From the NCBI GenBank assembly GCA_902363395.1, contig CABIZZ010000001.1:1240001-1304000 (forward strand): a stretch of 64,000 bases of DNA. The letters run 5' to 3'. The position numbers and the translations under genes are program-made. This DNA is from Streptococcaceae bacterium (lineage in GTDB: Bacteria; Bacillota; Bacilli; Lactobacillales; Streptococcaceae). The notes under the pieces are model-generated. The model was given only the letters and a program-made list of their open reading frames with translations, was not told where the DNA came from and ran no database searches. Position 1 is the first letter of the stretch. Each line of letters begins with the position of its first letter. Shown piece by piece: positions 1-9,817 of the stretch.

Positions 1-667
1 GGCTATCGAGGAAAATGCAGTGTTCATTGAAGTAAGCGTAAGGGGAATACTGGAAGCCCCAGTCATGATCGTCCATATCAAAGCGAATGATCCGGTGATT
101 GGCCCGGGCTGGATGGTCTAGGCGACCTTGATAGCCTTCATTTTCAAAACATAATTGGCAGGCTGGATAATGACTGGCTTTGGCAAGTTTGGCCGCTGCA
201 ATGTCTTTAGGATCTTTTTCAGGTTTTGACAGATTGATGGTGATTTCAAGAGAACCGTAGGGAGTTTCTGCCTCAAAGGCAATATTTTGCGCAATCGCTT
301 TGACTTTGATGTAATCATTGCGCTTAGAGAGGGCATAGAAATCCGCAATCGCGTCTTCCTTAGACTGACGGTAGGTCTCCCAGAAACGATAGTTGACTTG
401 ACTAGGGCTAGGGGTGATCCAATCCATCAACTCCGCACCTAGGCTGTCCTTGACGGCCATGCTGTCTTGGATCTTATTATTCGCAACCGCAATCTCTACC
501 AGCTGATCTTTGAGCGCGATCAAGTCTTCTTTTTGGGCTGGTCCATCTAGCCCTTCTTCTCCAACGCGACTCATGACGCGATTTTTTAGATAAATCCGAT
601 CCATCTCTTCGTAGTCACTCGCCGCAATGACGGCTGTGACAAATGCATCTAATACCTGTTCTGTCAT
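1..667 (-). CDS. galT: Galactose-1-phosphate uridylyltransferase (type 2), 3' end outside window
   Basis: Leloir-pathway enzyme that exchanges galactose-1-phosphate with UDP-glucose to give UDP-galactose and glucose-1-phosphate in the cytoplasm. About 222 N-terminal residues are visible, beginning MTEQVLDAFVTAVI; the frame stays open to base 1, so the gene continues outside the window. The visible part, including a CQLC pair and a DHPARANHRI segment, resembles the Firmicutes type 2 family of about 490 residues rather than the HIT-motif type 1 enzyme. The start at 667 is preceded by AAAGGAGAT. It lies 12 bases after galK on the same strand, so the two are probably cotranscribed. Confidence 0.9.
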   Translation of the reverse strand, partial: MTEQVLDAFVTAVIAASDYEEMDRIYLKNRVMSRVGEEGLDGPAQKEDLIALKDQLVEIAVANNKIQDSMAVKDSLGAELMDWITPSPSQVNYRFWETYRQSKEDAIADFYALSKRNDYIKVKAIAQNIAFEAETPYGSLEITINLSKPEKDPKDIAAAKLAKASHYPACQLCFENEGYQGRLDHPARANHRIIRFDMDDHDWGFQYSPYAYFNEHCIFLDS

Positions 668-679
668 CCTATCTCCTTT

Positions 680-1846
680 TTAATCGATTACCCGTGTCCC
701 TGCCGCAACTTCTGCAATATAGAAGCTAGGCGCATAGCCAACGATTTCTTCATAGTGTTTGCCAACAGCTTCCTTGAAGGCTTCAACCGCATCTTTTTGA
801 ACCAAGGCAATGGCACAACCACCAAAACCTGCTCCTGTCATACGAGCACCAAGAACACCTTCTTGAGCCCAAGCTGTATGAACCAAGGTGTCCAATTCAA
901 GTCCAGTTACCTCATAATCGTGTTCTAAGGATACGTGGGAAGCATTCATGAAACGGCCAAAAGCTTCCAAATTTCCTTCTTCCAGAGCCTTACAAGCTTG
1001 GAGAGTCCGTTGGTTTTCGAGGACAGCATGGCGAGCTCGTTTGATGCGATTTTCATCCTTGATCAAGTAGCTATAGGTATCAAAATCCCAGACATCCAAT
1101 TCACCCAAGGTTTGGATGTCTAGTTTGCCTTGCAATTCTGAGACAGCTGTTTCACATTCCGCACGGCGTTCATTGTATTTTGAATCAATCAATTCTCGAC
1201 GTTTGTTGGTATTCATAATCACGACGACATTGTCTTTCAAATCAAGGGGCACCAAATCATATTCCAAGGTGTTGGTATCCAGATAAATGGCCCGTTGGTC
1301 AGCTCCCATGCCGATGGCAAATTGGTCCATGATGCCAGAGTTGACCCCGATAAAGTGGTTTTCTGTTTGTTTTCCAATTTTAACCAAGTCCACCCGATCC
1401 ACTGTCAAACCGTAGATCCTTTCTGCAATGACACCCGTCAGCATCTCTAGTGAGGCTGAAGAAGAGAGACCAGATCCATTTGGAATATTCCCGTAGACAT
1501 AGACATCCATCCCCACATCAATGGTGTGACCAGCTTCTTGCAAGAAATGAAGAACGCCTTTTGGATAGTTGGTCCAGTTGTGCTCCTCTTCAAACTGAAG
1601 GTTTTCAAGAGGAACTTCAATGATGCCCTTGTCTTCAAAGTTAGCAGAGAAGAAACGAAGAAGCTTATCCTCGCGTTTGCGAGCTGCTCCGTAGGTACCA
1701 AGGGTGATAGCTGCAGGGAAGACGTGACCCCCGTTATAGTCTGTGTGCTCACCAATCAGATTGATCCGACCTGGTGAGAAAAAAGTATGATCCGCTTCTG
1801 CTCCAAAGACTGTTTGAAAAGCGTTCCGAAGTTCTTGAGTATTCAT
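680..1846 (-). CDS. galK: Galactokinase
   Basis: GHMP-family kinase that phosphorylates galactose at C1 with ATP, the entry step of the Leloir pathway. The 388-residue product has normal length. Visible motifs are the galactose-binding signature [15 protein letters not shown] (about residues 26-40), the GHMP ATP loop [11 protein letters not shown] (about 125) and the C-terminal MTGAGFGGC motif. The start at 1846 ([10 protein letters not shown]) is chosen because GAGGTAA sits just upstream; an upstream in-frame start at 1909 would overlap the promoter region. First gene of the gal operon, divergent from galR, with a palindromic operator between them. Confidence 0.96.
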   Translation of the reverse strand: MNTQELRNAFQTVFGAEADHTFFSPGRINLIGEHTDYNGGHVFPAAITLGTYGAARKREDKLLRFFSANFEDKGIIEVPLENLQFEEEHNWTNYPKGVLHFLQEAGHTIDVGMDVYVYGNIPNGSGLSSSASLEMLTGVIAERIYGLTVDRVDLVKIGKQTENHFIGVNSGIMDQFAIGMGADQRAIYLDTNTLEYDLVPLDLKDNVVVIMNTNKRRELIDSKYNERRAECETAVSELQGKLDIQTLGELDVWDFDTYSYLIKDENRIKRARHAVLENQRTLQACKALEEGNLEAFGRFMNASHVSLEHDYEVTGLELDTLVHTAWAQEGVLGARMTGAGFGGCAIALVQKDAVEAFKEAVGKHYEEIVGYAPSFYIAEVAAGTRVID

Positions 1847-1913
1847 TGAGATTACCTCACTTATATAGTTATTTATCTTTAGTGTAACCCTTTTCATCAA
1901 GCAAATCAATTAA

Positions 1914-1933
1914 TTTACTAAAATTTTAGTAAA
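1914..1933. promoter_or_regulatory. Probable GalR operator (perfect 20-bp palindrome)
   Basis: TTTACTAAAA followed directly by its reverse complement forms a perfect 20-bp palindrome in the galK-galR intergenic region. Imperfect half-site-like TTAGTGTAA (1879-1887) and its inverse near 1934-1942 flank it. LacI-family repressors bind such palindromes, and the position between divergent gal genes fits GalR control of both. Assignment is by position and symmetry only. Confidence 0.65.
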
Positions 1934-1942
1934 ATACACTAA

Positions 1943-2989
<1,047 letters not shown>

Positions 2990-3018
2990 TCTTCCATCCT
3001 TTTCGAAAATAAGAAACT

Positions 3019-3960
3019 ATGAAAACACACGAAATTTTATACCAAACCTTGTCTCAAGCCCAGGATTATGTCAACGGCGAGCAACTAGCCCAGGAAATGG
3101 GCCTGTCTCGCACCTCTATCTGGAAGGCCATCCAGCGTCTAGAAAAAGAAGGCATCGAGATTGAGTCTGTTAAAAATCGAGGCTACAAGATCCTTTCTGG
3201 AGACCTCCTTATCCCCCAAGTCATCGAGGAGCATTGTCCTCTAACAGTCTCCTATAATCCCCAGTGCCAATCCACCCAGTTAGACGCTAAGAATGCCATG
3301 GAAACGGGTGGCCAATCCGCTACCCTTTATCTGGCTCCTTTCCAAACAGCTGGTAAGGGGCGTTTTGGGCGCGACTACTTCTGTCCTTCTCAAGGGGGGA
3401 TCTACATGTCCCTCCACCTCAAGCCCAACCTCCCTTTCGATCAAGCACCTGCCTATACCCTCATGGTCGCAGCTGCTATCTATAAGGCTCTGAAAAATCT
3501 GGCCTTATTGGATATTGATATCAAGTGGGTCAATGACATCTACTACAAGGGGAAAAAAGTCGGAGGCATTCTGACTGAAGCCATCAGCTCTATCGAAACA
3601 GGCCTCATCACAGATGTCATCATTGGTGTGGGGCTCAATTTTGCCATCACTGATTTTCCAAAGGAACTGAAGGAAAAGGCAGGATCTCTCTTTGGCTCTC
3701 AGCCTCCCATTAGCCGCAATGAACTGATTGCTGAGATTTGGAAGGAATTTTTCACCACTCCAGAAGAGGAGCTGATCTACCTCTACAAGCAACGTTCACT
3801 GGTCCTAGGTAAGGAAGTCCGCTTCGAACAAAATCAAACCAGCTACCAAGGTCTGGCCAAGGATATCTCAGATAGTGGACAACTACTAGTCCAACTGGAG
3901 GACGGCCAAGAACGCTGGCTCAACAGTGGCGAAATTTCCCTCAAACAGTGGGACCTGTAA
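3019..3960 (+). CDS. birA: Bifunctional biotin-[acetyl-CoA carboxylase] ligase / biotin repressor
   Basis: Activates biotin to biotinyl-5'-AMP and transfers it to biotin carboxyl carrier protein; with its N-terminal domain it also represses biotin genes. The 313-residue product has a winged helix (about 1-60, EQLAQEMGLSRTSIWKAIQRL), the biotinyl-AMP loop GKGRFGR (112-118), the core KWVNDIYYKGKKVGGIL (about 170-190) and a C-terminal SH3-like domain. The intact DNA-binding domain shows it is the regulator-ligase form. A likely target operator lies before bioY at 16628-16657. The ribosome-binding site is weak (AATAAGAAACT). Confidence 0.95.
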   Translation: MKTHEILYQTLSQAQDYVNGEQLAQEMGLSRTSIWKAIQRLEKEGIEIESVKNRGYKILSGDLLIPQVIEEHCPLTVSYNPQCQSTQLDAKNAMETGGQSATLYLAPFQTAGKGRFGRDYFCPSQGGIYMSLHLKPNLPFDQAPAYTLMVAAAIYKALKNLALLDIDIKWVNDIYYKGKKVGGILTEAISSIETGLITDVIIGVGLNFAITDFPKELKEKAGSLFGSQPPISRNELIAEIWKEFFTTPEEELIYLYKQRSLVLGKEVRFEQNQTSYQGLAKDISDSGQLLVQLEDGQERWLNSGEISLKQWDL

Positions 3961-3978
3961 AGTAGACCAACAGCTCAA

Positions 3979-4018
3979 AAAAGAGTCTGAGACAAAACAT
4001 TTCTCAGACTCTTTTGTT
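3979..4018 (+). terminator. Rho-independent terminator after birA
   Basis: AAAAGAGTCTGAGA pairs with TCTCAGACTCTTTT around a short loop and is followed by a T-rich tract. It can serve birA and, with its upstream A run, the convergent small gene at 4029. Confidence 0.85.
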
Positions 4019-4028
4019 TGAAGAGTTA

Positions 4029-4262
4029 TCAATAATCTTTAAAACATTTCTTGATATACTCTAAGCATACATCTAGTAAGAATTTGATAAATAATAATAC
4101 AATTCCAATCTTCACAAACATGTAATATTTAAATGTTGTGTCCTCAAATTCACTCACAAGAATCGGAAAGTTTAAAATATTAGACGGATTGATAAGAAAA
4201 TAAATTGAGATACAAATGGATAAAACCAACACCACTATAAAAATTTTTTTATGTAATTGCAT
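4029..4262 (-). CDS. Small two-helix membrane protein of unknown function
   Basis: A 77-residue AT-rich frame starting MQLHKKIFIVVLVLSICISI. Two hydrophobic segments (about residues 6-24 and 50-66) are separated by a polar loop, so an inner-membrane protein with two helices is predicted. AAGGTAAAAA precedes the ATG. It is convergent with birA and isolated from other genes. No family is recognised. The lower GC than its neighbours may indicate acquired or non-essential sequence. Confidence 0.5.
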   Translation of the reverse strand: MQLHKKIFIVVLVLSICISIYFLINPSNILNFPILVSEFEDTTFKYYMFVKIGIVLLFIKFLLDVCLEYIKKCFKDY

Positions 4263-4682
4263 TTTTTACCTTACCCTTTCTTTTTTTATAACATTAAATA
4301 CCAATCACCAATTTTATATAGCCTGATTTATTCTTTTCCTCCTCTTTCTAACAGGCTTTTTTTATCTTTTTTACATCTTCATCATACACCAATTTCAAAA
4401 TCATTCAAGTCTGTTTTTCTAATAATATTTATGGTATAATAAATTTTGAATGATAAACAAAAAAACTCAGCAACTATCTTGTAAACTCTATAAAATTAAC
4501 TTTTTAGATAGTAGCATGATGTACTTAAGGTTCTTAAAAGTTCAATCATTGTAAACATAAAGAAAAAAACTATGGTGTGCACTGACTCAAAAAAGTTAGA
4601 CAATTAATTGACACAAAGGGTTTCGTTCTGTATTGCACAGGACTAGGTCTTTTTCTACAAGAAAATAAGCACCAGTAGGTGC
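4263..4682. other. AT-rich intergenic region with promoter-like and IS-end sequences
   Basis: No convincing gene in about 420 bases. A good extended -10 (TGGTATAAT) is at about 4432-4440 on the plus strand, followed by an inverted CTATCT/AGATAG pair, but only a 34-codon frame without a ribosome-binding site follows. An IS3-type terminal sequence lies at 4576-4602. Confidence 0.6.
4576..4648. mobile_element. Relic of an IS3/IS150-group insertion sequence end
   Basis: TGTGCACTGACTCAAAAAAG and the following TTAGACA at 4576-4602 match the shape of IS150-group terminal inverted repeats (TGxACTGxCCCxxAAAGTTxGACA). The next 45 bases have no open frame. Only one end is present; the transposase and second end are missing, so it is an inactive remnant. 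Confidence 0.4.
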
Positions 4683-4690
4683 TTATTTTT
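4663..4690 (-). terminator. Terminator of the DUF3272 gene
   Basis: AATAAGCACC and GGTGCTTATT pair around AGTA. It overlaps the last codons of the gene at 4683-4895 and ends with a T run on the plus strand and an A-rich stretch, so it may work in both directions. Confidence 0.7.
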
Positions 4691-4895
4691 TATACTTATC
4701 TCGTTTTTTCTGATTAAGCTGTTGATCGATGCTTTCGACCAACTTCCCTAAGATATAGCTGACTTGTAAATTTCTCAATATCAAGAGAGCCCAAAAGACT
4801 GCTGCCAGGTAGCTTTCTCTCATCACAGCATCATTAAAAAAATAGGTTTCAAAGGCTGTAAAAATAGCCATACTCCAAAATTGACGTTTATTCAT
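4683..4895 (-). CDS. Small membrane protein, DUF3272-like
   Basis: A 70-residue product starting MNKRQFWSMAIFTAFETYFF. It has one or two hydrophobic stretches (about 7-20 and 28-52) and a lysine-rich tail. It resembles the short streptococcal DUF3272 family that commonly follows dnaX; function is unknown. It lies 38 bases after dnaX on the same strand and is probably cotranscribed. Confidence 0.7.
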   Translation of the reverse strand: MNKRQFWSMAIFTAFETYFFNDAVMRESYLAAVFWALLILRNLQVSYILGKLVESIDQQLNQKKRDKYKK

Positions 4896-4933
4896 ATTGT
4901 TATTCTACCACGATTTTCTGGAAAAAGCACAGG

Positions 4934-6610
4934 CTAGTCTTCTTGGACCGTAATTTTATCAGAGAGGAAATCAAAGCCCTCCGGAATGACAGACTCTTCT
5001 GCCACCTCGACCTCTTCCTTGTGACCACGCGCTTTCTTCGAGAATTCCGCCCGGACCTGGGTCCACTCCTCCATGGAAATAGCCAAAATTTCAGGTGAGA
5101 ATCCTGCTGCATTGCTTAAAATATTGCCAAACATGGTATTAAGGTTATCTCGCTTCATGGTCTGTTCAGCATTAAAGGCAGACTCAAAAGCTAGAATTGC
5201 ATGGCGTTCATTGGCTGCAACCGGCTGCGAACCAACCAGTAAGGCCTTATCTGCCCCTGCTAGGCTTTCAATAATTTCCCCCCAAGCATTTTGCAGGCGG
5301 ATGAGATTGTTACGGGCCAAATCTGGATTTTCAACCGCTTCTTGTAAGATGGCTTGAACCTTATTGCGATCCACCCGATAGCCCTTGCTGGATTTTTGTG
5401 GACGGACTGGAGCTGACTTGGCTACAGGAGCCCCGCTCCCTACTTGAGCTAATTGACTTTTCAGTAACTCCACTTCTCTTTTGAGTTGGTCTACTTGCAC
5501 CAAAAAATCTGCTAGAAGAGCCACTTGGCTAGCCGAAGCACTCACACCCTTGTATTCTGCTAGGCGAATGGTCATCATCTCTGTGTAAATCTTCGGTTGC
5601 AGGCTATTTTTAATATCCGCTAAGCTCTTCGTCGCGAGGTCAATCCAAGCAAAGAGCGTTGCTTGTGGAATGGCCAAATTCTGGTTAAAACGCTCACTGA
5701 CATGAAGATTTTCCCCACCTGTCTGAACGATCAGGAGATCCCGCAAATACTGCAAGAGGTCCGTCACAAAGCGGGCCATGTTTTTCCCATTATCAAAGAT
5801 CAGGTTCAACTGGTCCAAAGCAACTGTTGCATCTTGTGCTGACAAGGCTGCAACATAGAGATCTAAAGCATCTTGACTGATGGATCCTGTGATTTCTTCT
5901 GCTGTTGGCGTGGTCAATTGGGCTTCACCTGTCAGACTGAGGGCTTGGTCCAAAATGGACAAGGCATCCCGCATCCCTCCTTCGGCCCGACGGGCAATAA
6001 TTGCTACAGCTTCTTCTTCGAAATCAATCCCTTCTTTGTCCAGAACAGCTTTTAGGTGGTCTTGGATGGCCGGAGTCTTGATTGATTTGAATTCAAAACG
6101 TTGAACCCGAGAAAGAATGGTTGCTGGAATTTTATGTAATTCCGTTGTTGCTAGAATAAAGACTACATTTTCTGTCGGTTCTTCCAAGGTCTTGAGAAGG
6201 GCATTAAAAGCTCCCGTCGAGAGCATGTGTACTTCGTCGATAATATAGACCTTATGAGGAGCCAAGCTTGGCGCATAGGTCGATTTATCACGAATATCGC
6301 GGATCTCATCCACCCCATTATTAGAGGCAGCGTCAATCTCGATAACATCCTCTAAACTGCCATTGGTAATAGCTTCACAGATATAACATTCGTTACAAGG
6401 CTCTCCCCCTTTTTGATTGGGGCAGTTCATGGCCTTGGCAAAGATTTTCGCCACACTGGTCTTCCCCGTCCCACGAGGGCCAGAAAAGAGATAGGCATGG
6501 CTAATTTTTCCCTGTTCGACAGCTTGTCGAAGGGTCGTCGCAATAACCTCCTGCCCTACAAGTTGGCCAAAGGTCTGGCTTCGGTATTTACGATAGAGGG
6601 CTTGATACAT
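4934..6610 (-). CDS. dnaX: DNA polymerase III subunits gamma/tau
   Basis: Clamp-loader ATPase of the replicative polymerase. The 558-residue product has Walker A GPRGTGKT (about 44-51), a four-cysteine zinc module (C63, C72, C75, C78), Walker B DEVHML, the sensor segment ILATTELHKIPATILSR and a long tau-type C-terminal region with a coiled coil near 375-390. Length is that of full streptococcal DnaX. Its ATG overlaps the stop of the upstream fRMsr gene (TAATG), suggesting translational coupling. No slippery A or T run suggesting a programmed frameshift is obvious. Confidence 0.95.
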   Translation of the reverse strand: MYQALYRKYRSQTFGQLVGQEVIATTLRQAVEQGKISHAYLFSGPRGTGKTSVAKIFAKAMNCPNQKGGEPCNECYICEAITNGSLEDVIEIDAASNNGVDEIRDIRDKSTYAPSLAPHKVYIIDEVHMLSTGAFNALLKTLEEPTENVVFILATTELHKIPATILSRVQRFEFKSIKTPAIQDHLKAVLDKEGIDFEEEAVAIIARRAEGGMRDALSILDQALSLTGEAQLTTPTAEEITGSISQDALDLYVAALSAQDATVALDQLNLIFDNGKNMARFVTDLLQYLRDLLIVQTGGENLHVSERFNQNLAIPQATLFAWIDLATKSLADIKNSLQPKIYTEMMTIRLAEYKGVSASASQVALLADFLVQVDQLKREVELLKSQLAQVGSGAPVAKSAPVRPQKSSKGYRVDRNKVQAILQEAVENPDLARNNLIRLQNAWGEIIESLAGADKALLVGSQPVAANERHAILAFESAFNAEQTMKRDNLNTMFGNILSNAAGFSPEILAISMEEWTQVRAEFSKKARGHKEEVEVAEESVIPEGFDFLSDKITVQED

Positions 6611-7107
6611 TAGTCTACTACTCCAAACATCCTAAAATTCCAATTTGTTTTTTCAAGCAAGATGGCTACAAAACGTTCCAAATAAAGGCGATCCAAATCG
6701 TCATAATCTCCCACCCGATCCGAATCTAGATCCAACACTCCCAGCAACTGGTCCTTCAAGACCATGGGAACCACAATCTCACTCATGGCCCGACTGTCAC
6801 AAGAGATATAATTGGCATGCTGGGTCACATCCTCGATGACCAACGTCTCTCTTTTCTCTGCTGCTTCTCCACAGACACCTTTTCCTAGAGCGATATGGAC
6901 ACAAGATACCTGTCCTTGAAAGGGGCCTAGAATCAACTCTTTTTGATCATAGAGGTAAAAACCTGCAAAGACGGAATGCGGTAGAGCTTGATTGAGCAGT
7001 GCACTGGCATTGGCTAAATTGGCCAAGGCATTGCTCTCTCCTTCTAAAAGAGCTTCTAACTGAGCTAGTAAGAGTTTGTAATTTGATTCTTTTTCTTGCG
7101 TATTCAT
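6610..7107 (-). CDS. msrC: Free methionine-(R)-sulfoxide reductase (GAF domain)
   Basis: Cytoplasmic repair enzyme that reduces free methionine-R-sulfoxide. The 165-residue single-GAF product keeps the cysteines of the fRMsr family: [17 protein letters not shown] carries two and [14 protein letters not shown] the third. It is translationally coupled to dnaX. The start [10 protein letters not shown] lies only a few bases after an extended -10 element (TGGTATAAT, 7115-7123), so the transcript may be leaderless or nearly so. A plain GAF regulator is unlikely because all three cysteines are present. Confidence 0.88.
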   Translation of the reverse strand: MNTQEKESNYKLLLAQLEALLEGESNALANLANASALLNQALPHSVFAGFYLYDQKELILGPFQGQVSCVHIALGKGVCGEAAEKRETLVIEDVTQHANYISCDSRAMSEIVVPMVLKDQLLGVLDLDSDRVGDYDDLDRLYLERFVAILLEKTNWNFRMFGVVD

Positions 7108-7114
7108 AACCTTT

Positions 7115-7123
7115 ATTATACCA
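7115..7123 (-). promoter_or_regulatory. Extended -10 promoter of msrC-dnaX
   Basis: On the minus strand TGGTATAAT ends 7 bases before the msrC ATG, placing the expected transcription start at or next to the start codon. AAAGG lies between them but is too close to be a normal ribosome-binding site. Confidence 0.5.
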
Positions 7124-7257
7124 AACTTTGGTTAGAAAATTAAGTATTTACCACGGAGCAAGCCTTGATAAAAACCCGACTAGACATCAGAAGTACCAAG
7201 CAATTGTTCTCAATAAAAAAGCCAGAGAGCAAGGTCCCTAACTTTGTAAAAATTCAT

Positions 7258-7929
7258 CTAAACGTCTCTCCGAACATATTGAATCGCCCGATAAGAGAGA
7301 AAGAGGGTCAGAACAAGGGAAACAAACCAGATGGTCCGAAGGCCGTAATATTGGATGAGGAAGGTGGAAAGAATAGCTCCTCCAACAAAGCTCCCAATCA
7401 AAGAGGTCATAAAGAGGGATTCCCAGAAAAACTCCATCTTGCGATCCCGCACAAAATTCCCGTAAGCTACCATGGTCTTCTTGAGATTCCCTGTCATAAA
7501 GGAATGGTTATAAGCATAGCTATCGACTTCTCCAAAGGAAATGGCTACAATTCCTAGGCTCAGCCCAAAGAAAGGTACAATCAAAACATTGGGCACTTCT
7601 TTTGGTAGAAAGCCTGCCACCAAGGTCGTCAAAACCAAGGGAACCAAGGTACTGAGTCGCCAAACGGAATGGCTAAAGAAGCGTTGAAAGACGGTCATCA
7701 AGAAAATCCCGATCATAAAGGCCAACATGGTGGCTAGTTTGACCTCCACATCCGCGATTTCATGGCCAATTAAACCAACAGATAGAAAGACCACGTTTCC
7801 CGTTTGGCCCGCGGCCAAGGTCCCTCCTCTTTCGATAAAGGTGTAGGCATCTGAAAAGCCTGCACACATGGTCAGTAGGCAGGCAAAGGCCTTACTTCTG
7901 GAGTGAAACTCCCTTCTTAACTTTTTCAT
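7258..7929 (-). CDS. YoaK/DUF1275-family membrane protein
   Basis: A 223-residue integral membrane protein with about six hydrophobic segments. The DUF1275 hallmarks near the N terminus are visible (ACLLTMCAGFSDAYTFIERG, then GQTGNVVFLSVGL). The family is widespread in bacteria with no settled substrate. It follows udk on the same strand, with a weak hairpin between, so it may be separately transcribed. Function is not assigned. Confidence 0.82.
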   Translation of the reverse strand: MKKLRREFHSRSKAFACLLTMCAGFSDAYTFIERGGTLAAGQTGNVVFLSVGLIGHEIADVEVKLATMLAFMIGIFLMTVFQRFFSHSVWRLSTLVPLVLTTLVAGFLPKEVPNVLIVPFFGLSLGIVAISFGEVDSYAYNHSFMTGNLKKTMVAYGNFVRDRKMEFFWESLFMTSLIGSFVGGAILSTFLIQYYGLRTIWFVSLVLTLFLSYRAIQYVRRDV

Positions 7930-7949
7930 ATTTCTCCCTATTTGTCATG

Positions 7950-7985
7950 GAAAAGAGGCTGGGACACTACTTCCTAACCTCTCTC
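7950..7985 (-). terminator. Weak hairpin after udk
   Basis: On the minus strand AGAGAGG and CCTCTTTT can pair around an unpaired region that contains GTCCCAG. It is a degenerate version of the GAGGCTGGGAC-type sequence often seen in streptococcal intergenic regions. Termination strength is doubtful. Confidence 0.4.
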
Positions 7986-7995
7986 ACTTGTTATC

Positions 7996-8631
7996 TTATC
8001 CTTCACGTGATTCGCTCAAAATCTTCTCAATCTTGGTCGTAATCAAATCAATGGCTACAGTATTGGTCACGCCTTCTGGAATGATAACATCCGCATAGCG
8101 CTTGGTTGGCTCGATGAACTGATGGTACATCGGCTTCACTACTCCCAAGTACTGCTCGATGACGCTGTCCAAACTCCGACCGCGCTCTTCCATATCTCGC
8201 TTAATCCGGCGAATGATCCGCACATCATCATCGGTATCAACGAAAATCTTGATATCCATCAAGTCACGAAGACGCTTGTCCTCCAAGACCAAAATCCCCT
8301 CAACGATAAAGACATCCTGAGGCTCCTGGCGATAAGTCTTAGCACTACGCGTATGCGCTGCATAGTCATAAGTTGGAATATCAACCGGACGGCCAGCCAA
8401 CAACTCATTGATTTGCTCAATCATGAGATCGGTATCAAAGGCAAAGGGATGGTCGTAGTTGGTCTGAATCCGCTCTTCAAAGGTTAAATGGCTTTGATCC
8501 TTGTAATAAGAATCGTGCTCAATCATAGCAATCTTTTCATCTGGAAAGTGGGACAAAATAGCTCGAGAAACACTAGTTTTTCCCCCACCAGAACCACCTG
8601 TTACACCGATAATAATTGGTCTGTTTCGCAT
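7996..8631 (-). CDS. udk: Uridine/cytidine kinase
   Basis: Pyrimidine salvage kinase that makes UMP or CMP from the nucleoside and GTP/ATP. The product is 211 residues, starting [20 protein letters not shown] with the Walker A loop GGSGGGKT (about 11-18); HDSYYKD and YDHPFAFD follow, as in bacterial Udk. The start at 8631 is chosen over one four codons upstream (8643) because GGAGAAG lies 2-3 bases before it at ideal effective spacing and the length then equals other streptococcal enzymes. Confidence 0.94.
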   Translation of the reverse strand: MRNRPIIIGVTGGSGGGKTSVSRAILSHFPDEKIAMIEHDSYYKDQSHLTFEERIQTNYDHPFAFDTDLMIEQINELLAGRPVDIPTYDYAAHTRSAKTYRQEPQDVFIVEGILVLEDKRLRDLMDIKIFVDTDDDVRIIRRIKRDMEERGRSLDSVIEQYLGVVKPMYHQFIEPTKRYADVIIPEGVTNTVAIDLITTKIEKILSESREG

Positions 8632-8838
8632 CTTCTTCTCCATTTTCTATAATCCTATTTATTCTATCACAAAAGCGGTCACTTGACCACGACTTGAACC
8701 ATTTTTCTATGGCTTTCATCCAAAATCAAAGAAGGAGCTCCTTTCCCCTTCCGTCTCAGTTCGAAAGGCCCATTCCATCTTTTTAGGATGAAACATGATA
8801 TAATGAAACCAGTAAATACCTGATTGAAAGGAGCTGCC

Positions 8839-9816
8839 ATGCTGAAACTTGGTATCATCGGCACCAGTGCCATCTCCCATTCCTTCCTGGCCGCAACTAA
8901 AGAAACAGGCCACTATGAGTTAAGGGCAGTCTATTCGCGGACCTTAGAGAAGGCTCGTAGCTTCTCTCACCCCTATGGACCAGTGGCCCTCTATGATGAT
9001 CTGATTGCCTTTTTAGATAGTGACCTGGATGTCATCTACATTGCTAGTCCCAATTCACTCCACTATCCCCAGGCAAAGTTAGCCCTTCTAGCTAAGAAAC
9101 ATGTCATCCTTGAAAAACCAGCTGTCACCACTCCCAAGGAATGGAAAGAGTTGGTTAAATTAGCCCAGGAACACCAGGTCTATCTCTTTGAAGCCGCTCG
9201 CAACTATCATGAAAAAGCATTTGCGATCATCCAAGACTTTCTCAAAGACAAGACCATCTTGGGTGGCCACATGACTTATGCCAAATACTCTTCTAAAATG
9301 CCCGAGCTCTTGAAAGGAAATACTCCCAATATTTTCTCCGACCAGTTTGCGGGTGGAGCCCTCATGGATTTGGGAGTCTATCCTCTCTACTTTGCAATCG
9401 GCCTCTTTGGTCAACCTGAATCAGTAACCTATCAGGCGCGGCAATTACCTAATTCAATTGATTTGAACGGACATGGTAGCTTGGTTTATTCTGACTTTGT
9501 CATTGGCATTCAAGCCGGCAAGGATGTGACCAGCAATCTTCCTGCTGAAATCTATACGACAGATGGAACCCTCTTCTTTAGTGGAATCGAAACAGTTAGC
9601 CAGGCTCTCTTTCAAGATCATTCTGGAACTAGTTACCAACTTCCGATTACTCCTGCTTCTCATAACATGCTGGAAGAAGCCCAGGCCTTTGCTAGTATGA
9701 TGACAGAAGGAAACCAGACACTTTACCAGACTTGGCTCCAAACAGGACAGATGGTTCACCAAACCCTCTACGCTATGCGCCAAGATGCTGGAATACGCTT
9801 TAAGGACGAAAACTAA
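8839..9816 (+). CDS. Gfo/Idh/MocA-family NAD(P)-dependent oxidoreductase
   Basis: A 325-residue product starting MLKLGIIGTSAISHSFL, whose GxxGTSxIS segment is the Rossmann dinucleotide-binding loop (residues 5-12). The family signature EKPAVTTPKEW (about 99-109) holds the conserved Lys of the EKP motif. Substrate is not predictable from sequence; members act on sugars, inositols or related polyols. AAAGGAG precedes the ATG at 8839, ruling out an upstream TTG. The stop codon is one base before the start of the helicase gene, so the two are cotranscribed. Confidence 0.88.
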   Translation: MLKLGIIGTSAISHSFLAATKETGHYELRAVYSRTLEKARSFSHPYGPVALYDDLIAFLDSDLDVIYIASPNSLHYPQAKLALLAKKHVILEKPAVTTPKEWKELVKLAQEHQVYLFEAARNYHEKAFAIIQDFLKDKTILGGHMTYAKYSSKMPELLKGNTPNIFSDQFAGGALMDLGVYPLYFAIGLFGQPESVTYQARQLPNSIDLNGHGSLVYSDFVIGIQAGKDVTSNLPAEIYTTDGTLFFSGIETVSQALFQDHSGTSYQLPITPASHNMLEEAQAFASMMTEGNQTLYQTWLQTGQMVHQTLYAMRQDAGIRFKDEN

Positions 9817-9817
9817 T

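Noticed and set aside
4450..4554. 34-codon plus-strand frame after a promoter-like sequence
   Set aside because: No ribosome-binding site and low-complexity AT-rich composition; not distinguishable from chance.
4934..6610. Programmed frameshift in dnaX giving gamma
   Set aside because: No A- or T-rich slippery heptamer with a following hairpin was evident.
7165..7557. 130-codon plus-strand frame
   Set aside because: Antisense to the YoaK-type gene, no ribosome-binding site, composition is that of a complement strand.
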